From Phymatolithon calcareum (Eukaryota; Rhodophyta; Florideophyceae; Hapalidiales): a stretch of 64,000 nt of DNA. Numbering within the stretch: the stretch's first letter is position 1; every line of letters begins with the position of its first letter. The notes under the pieces were generated by a model. The model was not told where the DNA came from and did no database searches. It saw only the letters and a list, made by a program, of their open reading frames with translations. Shown piece after piece: positions 52,605-62,229 of the stretch. Location of the stretch: the NCBI GenBank assembly GCA_977006965.1, contig OZ345356.1:2294001-2358000 (forward strand), read 5' to 3'. Position numbers and translations under genes: made by a program.

Positions 52605-53640
52605 TGTCACGGCCGTCGACCGTTCTCCCATAGCGCCACCGTTCCACTTGTCGCGCTCCGATACCAATCCCTCCGCCGCCGTCGCGCCGCATCACTTTCT
52701 TCCGCGCCGTCCTTGACCTCCTTCCGCTCATTCTCATCGCACCCACGTTTCACCTGCCGTTGTATCGTGGTAAACCGCCCTCCGCCCCGCGCACACGCCC
52801 GCTGCCCACCGCCGACGATGAAACAACCGTATCCACCTTTCGCGATCCTCGCTTCAGATCGTCCGCCGTGGCCCCCTCGCGCGGTGTAACCGCATGCATG
52901 CCGACCATGACGTACGCAAACGGCACCGTGTAGTACATCTCCAACGCCGTGAAAAGTTGGTATCTCCATCACAGCGGCCTTCCCTCTGCGCTGCGCGGCT
53001 ACGAAATGGACCCCGTCCGCAGCAACGGCTACTGGCTACGGCACATCGAGATGTCCGGCACATGGCTGACTGTGGCGCGCTTGGAACTTGCTTCGAAACC
53101 GGCGCGAGGTATCACGAACGGGGATCCTGTCGAGCGCGTGCAGTGACGCTCGAAGGAGGTGCAAGATTACACTGTTGCTTTACGAGATTGTGCCGAGACA
53201 GCTGTTGGGGCGGATGGGGAGGGGAGCCTCGTGCTCGTCGTGCATGATGTTGTGCTCTTCACGGATGGTATGCCGAATGCAATTAATTGGACAGTTGGTT
53301 CGCTTCACGAAGGGGCGAGGACGAGGGTCAATCGACAGAGGGATGAAGTGCCTTTGCGCGTGTGCTCGGCGAGCTTGTTCGATTTCGAAGGAAGGATTAG
53401 GAACTGCTCATGTCGAGAAATCTTGTCGCACATGGGTGGCGCGTTCGGGAGGCGGAGAGAGTTGCAAGATGCTTTGAAAGACGTTTCGATGAGGCGCCTA
53501 TAGACTGGCTGGCGGATGACTGGTGCAGATCGCGTCGAGCGGGCGCAGTGGTGCTCATACCGAATCCTGTGAGGCATAGCGGACTCGTTTCTATCTTTGA
53601 GGTCCCTGAAAGGGAGGGGTCGCTTAAGTAAGCTGAGTTT
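52605..53640. other. GC-rich stretch with several unassigned ORFs
   Basis: Composition changes sharply: CG dinucleotides are frequent and third positions are mostly G or C. Overlapping frames exist on both strands (52607-52972 minus; 52949-53146, 53159-53503 and 53410-53631 plus). The plus frames follow one another with small frame changes (SWYLHHSGLPSALRGYEMDP; LVLVVHDVVLFTDGMPNAIN; AVVLIPNPVRHSGLVSIFEV) and look more protein-like than the minus ones. This would fit a decayed single gene on the plus strand. I cannot name it. Confidence 0.3.
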
Positions 53641-53730
53641 GCGTAGCTCTTTTTGTCAGGGAGAAGGATCGTTCTGTACTCGCGCGATATTTGGAGAAGG
53701 GTGCGCGTCGCGCGGGACGGAAAGAGGGGC

Positions 53731-54420
53731 TCAGTCTTTGCAATTGGTGATTTGTCTCGCGGGCGATTGCAATGATCCGTTGTTGGGCGTCGCGGCGCTC
53801 ATCTTCGACGATGCGCTGGTCGAAGAAGGATGGCAGCGTTGAGCAATTGGATGCGAGAGTGCTTTCAACTTTTGGAAAGTTGAGCAGTCGCCTGCGGTTC
53901 TCAATCTTGGTGGCACTGAAGTCCGTTGAAGATCTCCTAGGGCTTCTTTTGTATTCGTGGCTGGTGCCCTTGCACATGGAGGAAGGAGAGTAAGATTTGT
54001 AAATTTTTGCTGTTTCACTTTGCTATTTCTTTTGGCATTAGGAGTGCCCGACGCCGTTGCAGTTACGGCGACCAATTTCATTCTTGAACGCGTGAATCGT
54101 TGCAATTTCCCAATTGGAAAACGAAATATTCTGAGAAACGTCAAGAGCAATATTTCTTTTTCCACTACAGTACTCTCAGAGTACAGCTGTCGATCAGTCT
54201 TAAGTCCTGGTGACTCAGCAAGGTAGAAAAAAGAGGTGGACGCCAACTGGTACGTGCAATATTGTGTCCTTGGACCGTAATGGCAATTTTTCGAATTGGC
54301 TAACTTAAAAACTATTCGATTAGTACACCGGATACCATCGGGCAAAAGCCATGGCAAAGACAAATTAAAGTAAATCTTAAAATCGGAAATGTCTTGTGCC
54401 GTACTCGTTTGAGAATCCAT
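53731..54420 (-). CDS. Long unassigned ORF (229 codons)
   Basis: Open from ATG to stop on the minus strand, Ser/Thr/Pro-rich in its second half, no signal peptide or domain recognised. An opposite-strand frame (53957-54226) contains a hydrophobic run, FCCFTLLFLLALGV. Both cannot be trusted without expression or homology data; the length alone makes the minus frame worth listing. Confidence 0.25.
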   Translation of the reverse strand: MDSQTSTAQDISDFKIYFNLSLPWLLPDGIRCTNRIVFKLANSKNCHYGPRTQYCTYQLASTSFFYLAESPGLKTDRQLYSESTVVEKEILLLTFLRIFRFPIGKLQRFTRSRMKLVAVTATASGTPNAKRNSKVKQQKFTNLTLLPPCARAPATNTKEALGDLQRTSVPPRLRTAGDCSTFQKLKALSHPIAQRCHPSSTSASSKMSAATPNNGSLQSPARQITNCKD

Positions 54421-54424
54421 TGAA

Positions 54425-55730
54425 TAATCTTAGTAGTGCAGTGTTCAAAGGTAATCTAGATAATGAAAGAGAGAGACAAGAATGAAGAAAAAAGAACGAA
54501 ATAAGAATAGCAAAGCAAGATCAAGTGCAATTTGAAAAGAAAAGGTCGGACGAAGAAGGAAGAAACCAACTGAACGATACAGTGGATAAGTTAGAAAGGT
54601 ATCGAATTGCCTCAAGTTAGAACACATGATAAATCAACTTATTTGTGGCTTTCTTTTCGGGGCTAAAGTCTGCAATCGCCAATTCCATTATTGCACCGTT
54701 AAACTAGGTCAGCATGGAGGCGGTGTCGATCGACTTAAGAACTGTTCTGTGCAGCCATCCAATTTGTTCCTTCTAGGCCATCGTCTTTTCACGATGTCTC
54801 GATTGAAAGAGCTACGAAGTATAGGACCCTCAATGTTCTCAGAAGTCCTGAAAATTATGGCTTCCATCTCATAAAGCCACGTTGACGTGTGGAACGGGCA
54901 ATGTCCCCATTGCCAGGTGGTCAGAAACGGACTACTTCTGAGGAAGACAGCAGTTGTGGAAGACACACAGTCACGTGAAAACCTTGATTTATGTAGTGGG
55001 AATGGGCCACCTTGGAAACTTTCGGGCCTGAAGGATACAATCTGCTTTTTAAACATTTTTGAACTTTGGCAGAAGTTGAAAATCGTCCGTGGGATCTCTC
55101 GCACGTCCTACACTCTCTGATCTTCTACACGAAAAAGGATAGAACCAAAGAAACTACTGACCTGCAAATTAAATTTGAAGGACAGTAATCATCATTTGGT
55201 CAAGTTCATCATTCACCAGCTTCGAATTTGCGCAAAAAAGTGTTGAGACCCCGGCGCTCTGCTACAGTAAGCGCCTAACGCTAACACAATTTTGGCCTCT
55301 TCAAAAGCTATTTTGAGTCATTTAATACAGAAACTAATTTCCAGATGAGATGTTGAAAATTTCGCATTGGTCGAGGCGACACCATGTAACACATCATTAC
55401 TAATATTTGATCCACAGAGCAGAAGCTCTGCAAGATGTTCTACCGAAATGATGAAAGAAGTTGTGCAGCCGCTTGTGTCCCCATGTCATGCTCCATAGGA
55501 TCTCAAGTAGTCTGATAAATTCATCATTCAAACTGTGTTGCATCTAGCTTCGATGATGCATTCCTTTGTAAAAATTCCCTTGTCTTCCATGTCTCTCTGG
55601 AGAGTATTTCTAAGTACTGCACTACTGGTGCAAGAATTAGGTCAGATCTCATACCTTTTTCGAGCGTTTATAAGTACATGCACTCAGGGGTAGTGCCAAT
55701 TCCATTGCTCGACATTGCTGTTTGTCTGGC
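54425..55730. other. No recognised gene
   Basis: AT-rich. At 54594-54645 AGAAAGGTATCGAATTGCCT and ACACATGATAAATCAACTTA resemble a decayed LINE-B 3' end with a small deletion. Otherwise nothing. Confidence 0.3.
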
Positions 55731-55734
55731 AATT

Positions 55735-55810
55735 AAACAATTCAATTGCTCACTACGGTTAGTCAGCAATTCGAATTGCAATTTGAATACTTCCCGCAAT
55801 AGTCAAGTTA
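55735..55810. repeat. GCAATT cluster, left
   Basis: CAGCAATTCGAATTGCAATT at 55764-55783 is repeated exactly and in the same orientation at 56558-56577. Surrounded by more ATTGC/GCAAT words. Confidence 0.6.
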
Positions 55811-56187
55811 ATTGTTTATTCATGCCTCTTCTCCTAGGTGTACGAAACTTTCGTCTTCTGCGATAGCCTGTTCAACACGCTGGTTGACAACGCATAGCTT
55901 TCTTCACAGTTTGATCATCCCAATAAGAGCGGTTGATTGACGTGAATGGATATCTCGAGGCTGTTCGCGAAGGAGTTGCATTAGCTGCTGTACAACTTGT
56001 TTCGGCTTCGGTTTCGGAATAGGTAGTACCATGATTGGAAGAGCGAAATTTGTTTAGGTGTTGCCGACTGGGTCTGGTAGTGTGCTTTGGATAAATGTAC
56101 GACTTCACTTTTTATATTGACTCTTCTATCTGTCTTTTCAGAAACGGCACTCTAGACACCCATACCGTTATACTTGAACGGATGAAT

Positions 56188-56402
56188 GAATTCAACCATC
56201 CATGTGATCGTTCTGTTGTAGTGGTCTACGCAGACCATTACAATAGAACGAGCTCATGGATGGTTGAATTCAGGAACGTTGTCACTGTATACAGTACGTA
56301 GAATTTTACGTACCTAATTAGGTACGTAAAATTCTACGGAGCACGGCAACATTTTGGCCCGATAGTTATTTAGTTGATTTGGGCCAAAATGGTGCAGTGC
56401 TC
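56188..56402. repeat. Three consecutive hairpins
   Basis: Hairpin 1: arms 56188-56227 and 56232-56271, 36 of 40 pairs, loop of 4 (GAATTCAACCATCCATG start). Hairpin 2: 56297-56338, a perfect 42-bp palindrome built on CGTAGAATTTTACGTACCTA. Hairpin 3: arms 56339-56360 and 56381-56402 (GAGCACGGCAACATTTTGGC start), 20 of 22 pairs with a 20-base loop. They sit between two GCAATT clusters. Could be a fold-back element or the arms of one. Confidence 0.85.
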
Positions 56403-56555
56403 CCCCGGTGAACGCTTATACTGGCCCGAGTTATATAATAAAATTAGATGCTACCGACAACCAATTATCACGTACTACGCATCATACATTTGAAGTGATC
56501 GTTATTTCCTTCAACTCTGCTCTTGCTGAACTATACACTTTCGTACAACCTACCG

Positions 56556-56645
56556 ACCAGCAATTCGAATTGCAATTCTTCATCAGAACCCAATTTGGGT
56601 CGAATTGCTATGAATTGCAATTAATTGCAATAGCAATGGATTGCG
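56556..56645. repeat. GCAATT cluster, right
   Basis: Second copy of CAGCAATTCGAATTGCAATT (56558-56577) followed by GAATTGCAATTAATTGCAAT at 56610. Partner of the cluster at 55.7 kb. Confidence 0.6.
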
Positions 56646-56949
56646 CACGACCCCTGCATGCACTCAATGTATTGGAAGTTGTAACACGCAAAGAGGCTCC
56701 CCAAATCCATTTACTTTGGAGGTCAGATGGGGCCTATTTAAGTCCCTCGTCCCTTCGAGTAGAAGTCATTACACCAGCACACCAAACTACTCAAGAGAGG
56801 TCATCACAGTCATATACGAGGAAGCTTGACTCTCTCCGCCGAGATGGAGATTGCAGTGCATTCACCCTGAAAGCCTCACACCAGTCTGTTTTCATCCACG
56901 TCTATCGATCCTCTTGATTCGATATCATCATACCTTGGATATTGACATC

Positions 56950-57125
56950 AATTCCAAGCAGTGCTCTTTATTTTTCCTCCACTTAGAATACGGCAGGGCG
57001 GTAATCTTGCTAGCTAATTATAAGTAGGCTTCTCCTCTGGCTGCCAATCGTCATTAGACGATTCCGCCCGAAGCAACTGCGGTGGTTCTGCGATTCGCAA
57101 GTACGAGGCACTAAAATTATTACAG
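56950..57125 (+). repeat. Repeat J, copy 2
   Basis: CAGTGCTCTTTATTTTTCCT, GGCAGGGCGGTAATCTTGC, CGATTCCGCCCGAAGCAACT, CGGTGGTTCTGCGATTCGC: same order as the copy at 37.04-37.21 kb. Confidence 0.65.
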
Positions 57126-57327
57126 AAACCTATGCTTTCAATATTTCGGAAGAGGATTTCAACGGAAGTTATCAATACTGGGAGACGGGCTGCGATTCCA
57201 GAGAGGAGGGAGCACATCGGAAATGAAGTAAGTAATGCTAAGGCCAAATTGGACTCGAATGGCCACGTGGCATAGCAGCGCCCCCATGGTTTCTGCTAGA
57301 TTCCAATTGAAGTTCGGGCGCGACGGT

Positions 57328-58437
57328 TCATGGCGGTAATCTTGCGCTTGATGAAAAACTCCCGAACTTTGGTAGGTACGTCCTCGAAGATTTTGCGCTG
57401 GAGTACATGTAGAGAAGGTTACGATGGTCGGTAAACAATGAGAAACCAGGGCTCGCAGCCAGGATGTGGCTGAGGCGTGTCACGGACGCCACCACAGCGT
57501 AACTCTCCTGTTCTTGTGTTGACCATCGCGATGATGCACCAGTAAAGGCACCAGACACAAAAGCAACCGGATAATGATTCCAGTCACTAGGGAGTTTGGC
57601 GGACAAGTCGACTTCCTCCACAGGAACCTGAGCGAGGACTCCAGCCCAATGCGTTGATGAGGCGCTCGTAAAAAGACAAAGTCGCTTGCCGGGATCAGGG
57701 GTCGTGAGCGAAACTTGGTGCACAATCGAGTCGGCGAGTCGTGTGAAAGCGTGTTTGTGCTTTTCTTCCCAAACAGAAAGATGTCTTTTGGCAAACATTG
57801 ACTTCTTTCGTGATTTGTGAAGAGCATAATGCTCTTCGAGGAGATTTTTGAGTGGTTGGATCACTTCAGAAAACTGAGGAATAGCACTGCGGAGCCAGTT
57901 GGCTCCATGAACAAGTTCCATGAGTGCACCGACGGTTGTTGGAGGTGCCATTGAGGTCAGTGCAGAGTAGTTCCTTGGATTGAATCGGATTCCACTCTGG
58001 TCAATAATGCGACCACAGAATGTGCTTGTAACGGATGCAAGTACGCACTTCAGAGGATGAAGCTTTATACCACGGACACGGCATATAGTGAAAAATGCCT
58101 TGAGCAGGGCAAAAAGCGATTCCACGTCAGATCCATAACCGAGAAGGTCATCCAACCAGATAAGAATGTCCAGCCCTTCGAGTAACGTTTCCATGGTTGA
58201 TTGAGAATATGCCACGGCATTTGTTGCGCCGTGCAGTACTCGGGTTGGGGAAAAAACTCCAAAAGGCGTGTGAAAACTTTGGCATTCCTGGGATGCCCGA
58301 TCTAGCGGCATTTGCCAGTAGGTACTAACAAGGTCGAACTTCGAAAAGTACTTGGCGCCGCTTAGTCGAGAAAACATCGCATCTGCATGTGGCATGGGCC
58401 ACACATACTTTTTGGTCTGCGCGTTAATAGGACGCAA
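57328..58437 (-). pseudogene. Gypsy reverse transcriptase and RNase H
   Basis: 369 codons. RT blocks: AKYFSKFDLVSTYWQMPLD (palm), RVLHGATNAVAYSQSTME, then LIWLDDLLGYGSD, where the active site is LDD in place of YxDD, as in some protist gypsy elements. KLHPLKCVL and CGRIIDQSGIRFNPRN follow, then the connection domain (GALMELVHGANWLRSAIPQF). RNase H: CLFTSASSTHWAGVLAQ (the expected Asp is Ser), FTGASSRWSTQEQESYAVVA and LFTDHRNLLYMYS. The Asp-to-Ser change and the lost N-terminus (which sits in another frame upstream) indicate decay. Confidence 0.88.
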
Positions 58438-58518
58438 ATCAACAGTGAACCTGAACTTATCGTGCCCAGGCTTCGGTACGATGAGAGGTGCACAAGCCCA
58501 CTTCGAGGTCGGGTTGCG

Positions 58519-59367
58519 TTATGCGAGTCCGAGTGATTCCATTTCTTTGCATTTTTTCTTCAGGAAAGCAGCCTGATCTGGTGAGTACGTTCTCTGCCGC
58601 ACTTTAACAGGGCGTTCGTGACTTTCAAATTCGATCGTCATGGGCGAAGCATCGATAGGGGGGTCCATTCCGATGCATGTCCTGAAAATGTCATGGAAAT
58701 ACAACACAAGCTCTCGAAGCTGTATGTGATTTTCATGGGGAAGGTCTTTGCAAGAAACTTTGAGCATGACATTAATAGCATAATCCAACTCGGCCGCATT
58801 CTGAGTGCCTGTATCGATGTCTTGGTACTCGATATCATCACCATCATTAAGCCGCAAGCTCTCGATCGCTGTCATAGCAGGTGAATGCGTAGACGGTGAG
58901 CCTAGAGATGTATTAGACTCTGGATCAGACTCATGAAGCATTAGCGCGCCCAAGGCTCCGAGAGTAGACATGGGGGGCAATGATGGAGATACCTCACTGA
59001 AGTCAATTTGAGCAAGTTGGTCAATACGGCTGCTGACAAAATCCGAGACATCCAAGCCGGACGTTTTCAAGAAAGGTTCACCGAGAATCAGCTCGCCAGG
59101 AGCAGCAGCTCCGTTCGGTATAACAGTGTTTTGGGAAGGAAAAACAAACGGTTTGAGGTTCATGAGGCGACACGGGCCTGCTAGAGTCTGTAAAACCGGT
59201 GAAATCTGAATTTGACGTGAAGTATGAACGACAGAACCATCAATAGATGTGAAATCTTGCCGATTGAAGTTGACAGTAGGTATGAAAACGAGTTTGGAGT
59301 TAAGAAAATTGACGATAGTCTGCGATCCGCACCAGAATCGAGTCGGCATTGAAAAGAATAGCCACAA
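58519..59367 (-). pseudogene. Gypsy pol linker, protease end to RT start
   Basis: 282 codons: the end of the retropepsin fold (NFLNSKLVFIPTVNFNRQDF, ILGEPFLKTSGLDV), an acidic Ser-rich linker, then the start of RT (MTIEFESHERPVKVRQRTYS, AAFLKKKCKEMESLGLA) before a stop at 58519. The next frame carries RT onward, so an indel lies near 58510. Confidence 0.75.
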
Positions 59368-59642
59368 ATGTCGGCCATGAATGTGTTGGTCGGAGTTGAT
59401 GAAAGAGTTGAAGTGGAAGGCGGTAAGGGTGCTGCCTCAACATTATTTAGAATAGCGCCCATCCGAAAACCAACCTTCTTTTTAGGAGCCTTGGTCTTCC
59501 TCTTCTCTAGGAACTCCTTTTTATGCTCTTCCGTGGAGATAGGGCAGTCGCGCACTAAGTGCTTGCCATCGCAATCCGAGTTGAGGCAGTCAGGGAGAGT
59601 CTTCGGCTTAACCTTCTTTGCGTCACCTTTGGTAGAGGTCAC
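59181..59642 (-). pseudogene. Gypsy nucleocapsid knuckle and protease active site
   Basis: CLNSDCDGKHLVRDC is a C-x4-C-x3-H-x4-C zinc knuckle, slightly unlike the usual CX2CX4HX4C. A Lys-rich stretch follows, then FQCRLDSGAD, the DSG active site of a retroviral-type aspartic protease. The frame is lost right after DSGAD. Confidence 0.75.
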
Positions 59643-59879
59643 CTTGGTGTGGTTACCCTTGTGCTTCCCGTCGGTATTGTTCTTGTGAGAGTCACGTTGG
59701 GTGTCGCGGCGATGCTTTCAGTGTCCGCTAGAACAACATCCGGCTGACTTGAGTGGCTGGAATTTTTCGCAGCTCACTGCTTCATCTTTGACATATTCGC
59801 AGAATGCAAAGAAATCCTCCTTAAGGTGCTGCTGTTCCAGTTTCAGTGCATCTTGGATAGAGTTTTGCAGCGCTGCGGG

Positions 59880-60371
59880 CTATAAAACTTCAACAATGTG
59901 TTTTACGGCAGCTTTAGGAGCATTTTCGACAAAGTTCCAGTTACGGGACTCACAGAGGTCGAGATAGGAAGTGACGAGCATCAGGATGCGAAGGCGAGGG
60001 TCTGGCTCGTTTTGATCAAGCCGACAGAAGCGCTTGACATCTGCGAGTGAATCTTTATAGGAAACGTTCTTGGAGCCGCTGGAGAGGGCCTTGAGTGTCG
60101 TGGAGACCTTGGTGTCCGTCAGCTGACTGGCGTCAGTAACCTCTATCCAGAAAACACGGTCTTTGATGAAGGAGCGTAGGAAACGAGCATCGATACATCT
60201 TGACCACGGGAGGGCAGTAAGACCAGGCTGCACAGAGATAGCAGCCTCATGATGCGTGCGGTCGGCGAGGAAGCTTTGGATAGCGGCCCTTGAAATTGAG
60301 CGTAAAGTTGGAGCTTGAATTGGAGCAAAAAGTTGTGAAGGGCCTGGATCAACGTTGGCTTGGTCCGTCAT
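59880..60371 (-). pseudogene. Gypsy gag N-terminal part
   Basis: 163 codons from ATG. LRSISRAAIQSFLADRTHHE and DARFLRSFIKDRVFW, then FCRLDQNEPDPRLRILMLV, resemble the capsid-type gag of oomycete gypsy elements as I remember them. An in-frame stop at 59880 interrupts; the frame beyond continues (PAALQNSIQDALKLEQQHL) to about 59710. Confidence 0.65.
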
Positions 60372-60984
60372 GGCAAAAACTGCCCCATGCGGTAGTTTAA
60401 ACTATTGGGCAGTATGCACAACAGGTGGTGTGAAGCAAATGTGAAACGCTGGACTCCCTTGAGTCATTTATTGCAGGGTGCAGAAATGTGGCTCCTTATA
60501 TAGGAGACTAGAAAGAAAGATACTATGAAATGTGCAAGAGTAACTTTCAGGTAAAATGAGTCTCTGGGTGCCAAGTGGAACGTTACCCGGAATGGGTACA
60601 TGAGCTGGCGTAATGCCAAGAGGAATGGTACCCAGGAATTGAGTCTCTGCATCCACATTACTGTAACAGCTCTGAATAGCAGCTGAATTGTGAAGTAGGT
60701 GATTCCGTAGCAAGAAAAAGAATGTCAGCACAAGAAGAACGGATAGAAAGAAACAATAGATGCAATGGGAATATTGGATATAGCTGAGAGCATGATCTTG
60801 AATGGCCACGTGACATAGCAGCGCATTATGTTGCAGCTATCGCTTCATATTTTGCCACGTTTACGTCTCGCATAGATGCTCTCTCGACTTCGATCGTCGC
60901 TCCTCACCTTACATTGCTGGTAATGTCTCCAACGGACCAAATTTCTTCAGAGGACAAAGAATATAGTTTTTTGGAACTGTTTAG

Positions 60985-61345
60985 TTGTTTATTTGAAAGC
61001 TCTCATTAACACTCCTAAGACTGTACGGGAGCAGCTTTTCGTAACTTGTTCATTCTAGTATATCGCCTGATCGCTAATACAGGGACTCATCGTTCTCCAT
61101 GTTGTCAGTTTTGGTGACGCTGTAGAGTAGTACGGAGTCTAATGCCTTCTCCGTGCTTATCGTTTCTCCGAGGTCCAGTTCATACGTATGGTTTCCACGT
61201 GGTTCTCACCGTCAATCTGCATTTTGCTCGGACCAGTAAAATGGAATCGCGGTGACCTGATGGCCCCGTATGCCCGAATGATGGGATTGGTCTCCGACCG
61301 ATACACAGAAGATGCTAAAACCACTGCTGAAGCCACTACTTTCAA
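60985..61345 (-). mobile_element. LINE-G 3' end
   Basis: The minus strand ends STEKALDSVLLYSVTKTDN, then MENDESLY and stop, a LINE-C-like C-terminus; 3' tail GTACAGTCTTAGGAGTGTTA, GAGCTTTCAAATAAACAA. The ORF 61157-61345, which looks superficially like a signal peptide start, is a frameshifted part of this C-terminus. Confidence 0.75.
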
Positions 61346-61890
61346 CGCCTAGGCACACATTTAATTTTTCCGTGATGCACTAGTTTTCCTCAACGAGAAC
61401 GACCGATTCTGGAATGCTCAAATGGTGAGCGAGGCGATCAACTGATTGCGCTCGGAGAAGGCTTAAGCTCAAATCAAAGCCCACGAGGTCACGGAAGAGC
61501 TCATAGATGGCAGTTACATGTAATGTCCATGCTGAACGCGAGGTAGTTTAATATTTGATGGAAATGTTCCTTCCTGAGGTAAAGCAGACTACCTTTGATT
61601 GGCCGCCTTGGTGCATTACAACAGTCATTGCAAGATTCAGCCCGTAGCAATTCGTATTGCTCATTGCAACTCGAGCAGCAATCTCTTGCAATTGAATTGT
61701 TCTGAGTCCTGTGCTAACGACGAGTTTCGCGTCTTTTCTCAGACGATCGGTACAATTCGCACTTGCTCCGTGGGACTTCTCAGATGGTTCTCGTTGCTTT
61801 CTTCGACACTGTTGTGTCTCAGAAAAATGGTTCTTTCACCTTTATTTAATATCTCTTTGGATGCAACCATTTGGTCTCCAAATTTGGATA
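61346..61890. other. No recognised gene; GCAAT words
   Basis: At 61625-61695 ATTGC/GCAAT words cluster again (GTAGCAATTCGTATTGCTCA, CTTGCAATTGAATTG). No gene supported. Confidence 0.35.
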
Positions 61891-61894
61891 CCTA

Positions 61895-62226
61895 TGTGGC
61901 GTCCAACGCCACTATCATACTCCCTACTTTCCTCTAAGACTAGCTCCCTTCAATTAGCCATTACAGCTTGCATTTACAGCAAGCCCTTACAGATAGCATT
62001 ACAGTCATTACAGTACCGTAGGTTTCGATACGTATTTAGATCACTAAGGATCACTGAAGGCAAACCGTAGACTTGCTGCTTACAGAGCCTTACAGCTTAC
62101 CGATGCTTACACTGCATTTCTTACTCTGTAAGCATTACAGTAGCGCTTCGCGCCGCCCTCTGCTTTCCGCCAGGGAACAACCCGACCAAAAACAGTGTGC
62201 CATCCTGCACGAGTCACAACCCCACA
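61895..62226. mobile_element. TGTGG miniature element, copy 3
   Basis: Same orientation as copy 1: TGTGGCGTCCAACGCCACTA start, TTACAG-rich interior, CCCCACA end. ACCTA is duplicated exactly at 61890-61894 and 62227-62231. Internal length differs from copy 1 by deletions, mainly after the CGCTTCGCG block. Confidence 0.85.
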
Positions 62227-62229
62227 ACC

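Larger units (their letters stand above)
57256..60824 (-). mobile_element. Ty3/gypsy LTR retrotransposon, deleted
   Basis: Minus strand, order gag, zinc knuckle, protease, RT, RNase H. The LTR start GCGCTGCTATGTCACGTGGC (60824 downward) recurs near 57281 as GCGCTGCTATGCCACGTGGC, preceded there by a CATGGGGGCGC purine tract. These mark the 5' LTR and a stub of the 3' LTR. RNase H runs almost straight into that tract: integrase is missing. Stops and frame changes occur in gag-pol (near 59880, 59330, 58510). It cannot integrate on its own. Confidence 0.88.

Noticed and set aside
54080-54110. MKLVAVTA word resembling a phosphotransferase IIB start
   Set aside because: The similarity ends after eight residues, and the downstream sequence lacks the catalytic Cys context; coincidence.
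53957-54226. Signal-peptide-like plus-strand ORF
   Set aside because: The hydrophobic run lies 15 residues in, the opposite strand has a longer ORF, and no conserved residues follow.
61157-61345. Secreted peptide starting MKVVASAVVLASSV
   Set aside because: It is a frameshifted stretch of a LINE-G C-terminus, shown by the TEKALDSVLLY block just downstream.
1345-62226. Helitron interpretation of the GTGGCGT hairpin
   Set aside because: No CTRR end follows the hairpin, and the copies have inverted ends with 5-bp duplications, which Helitrons lack.
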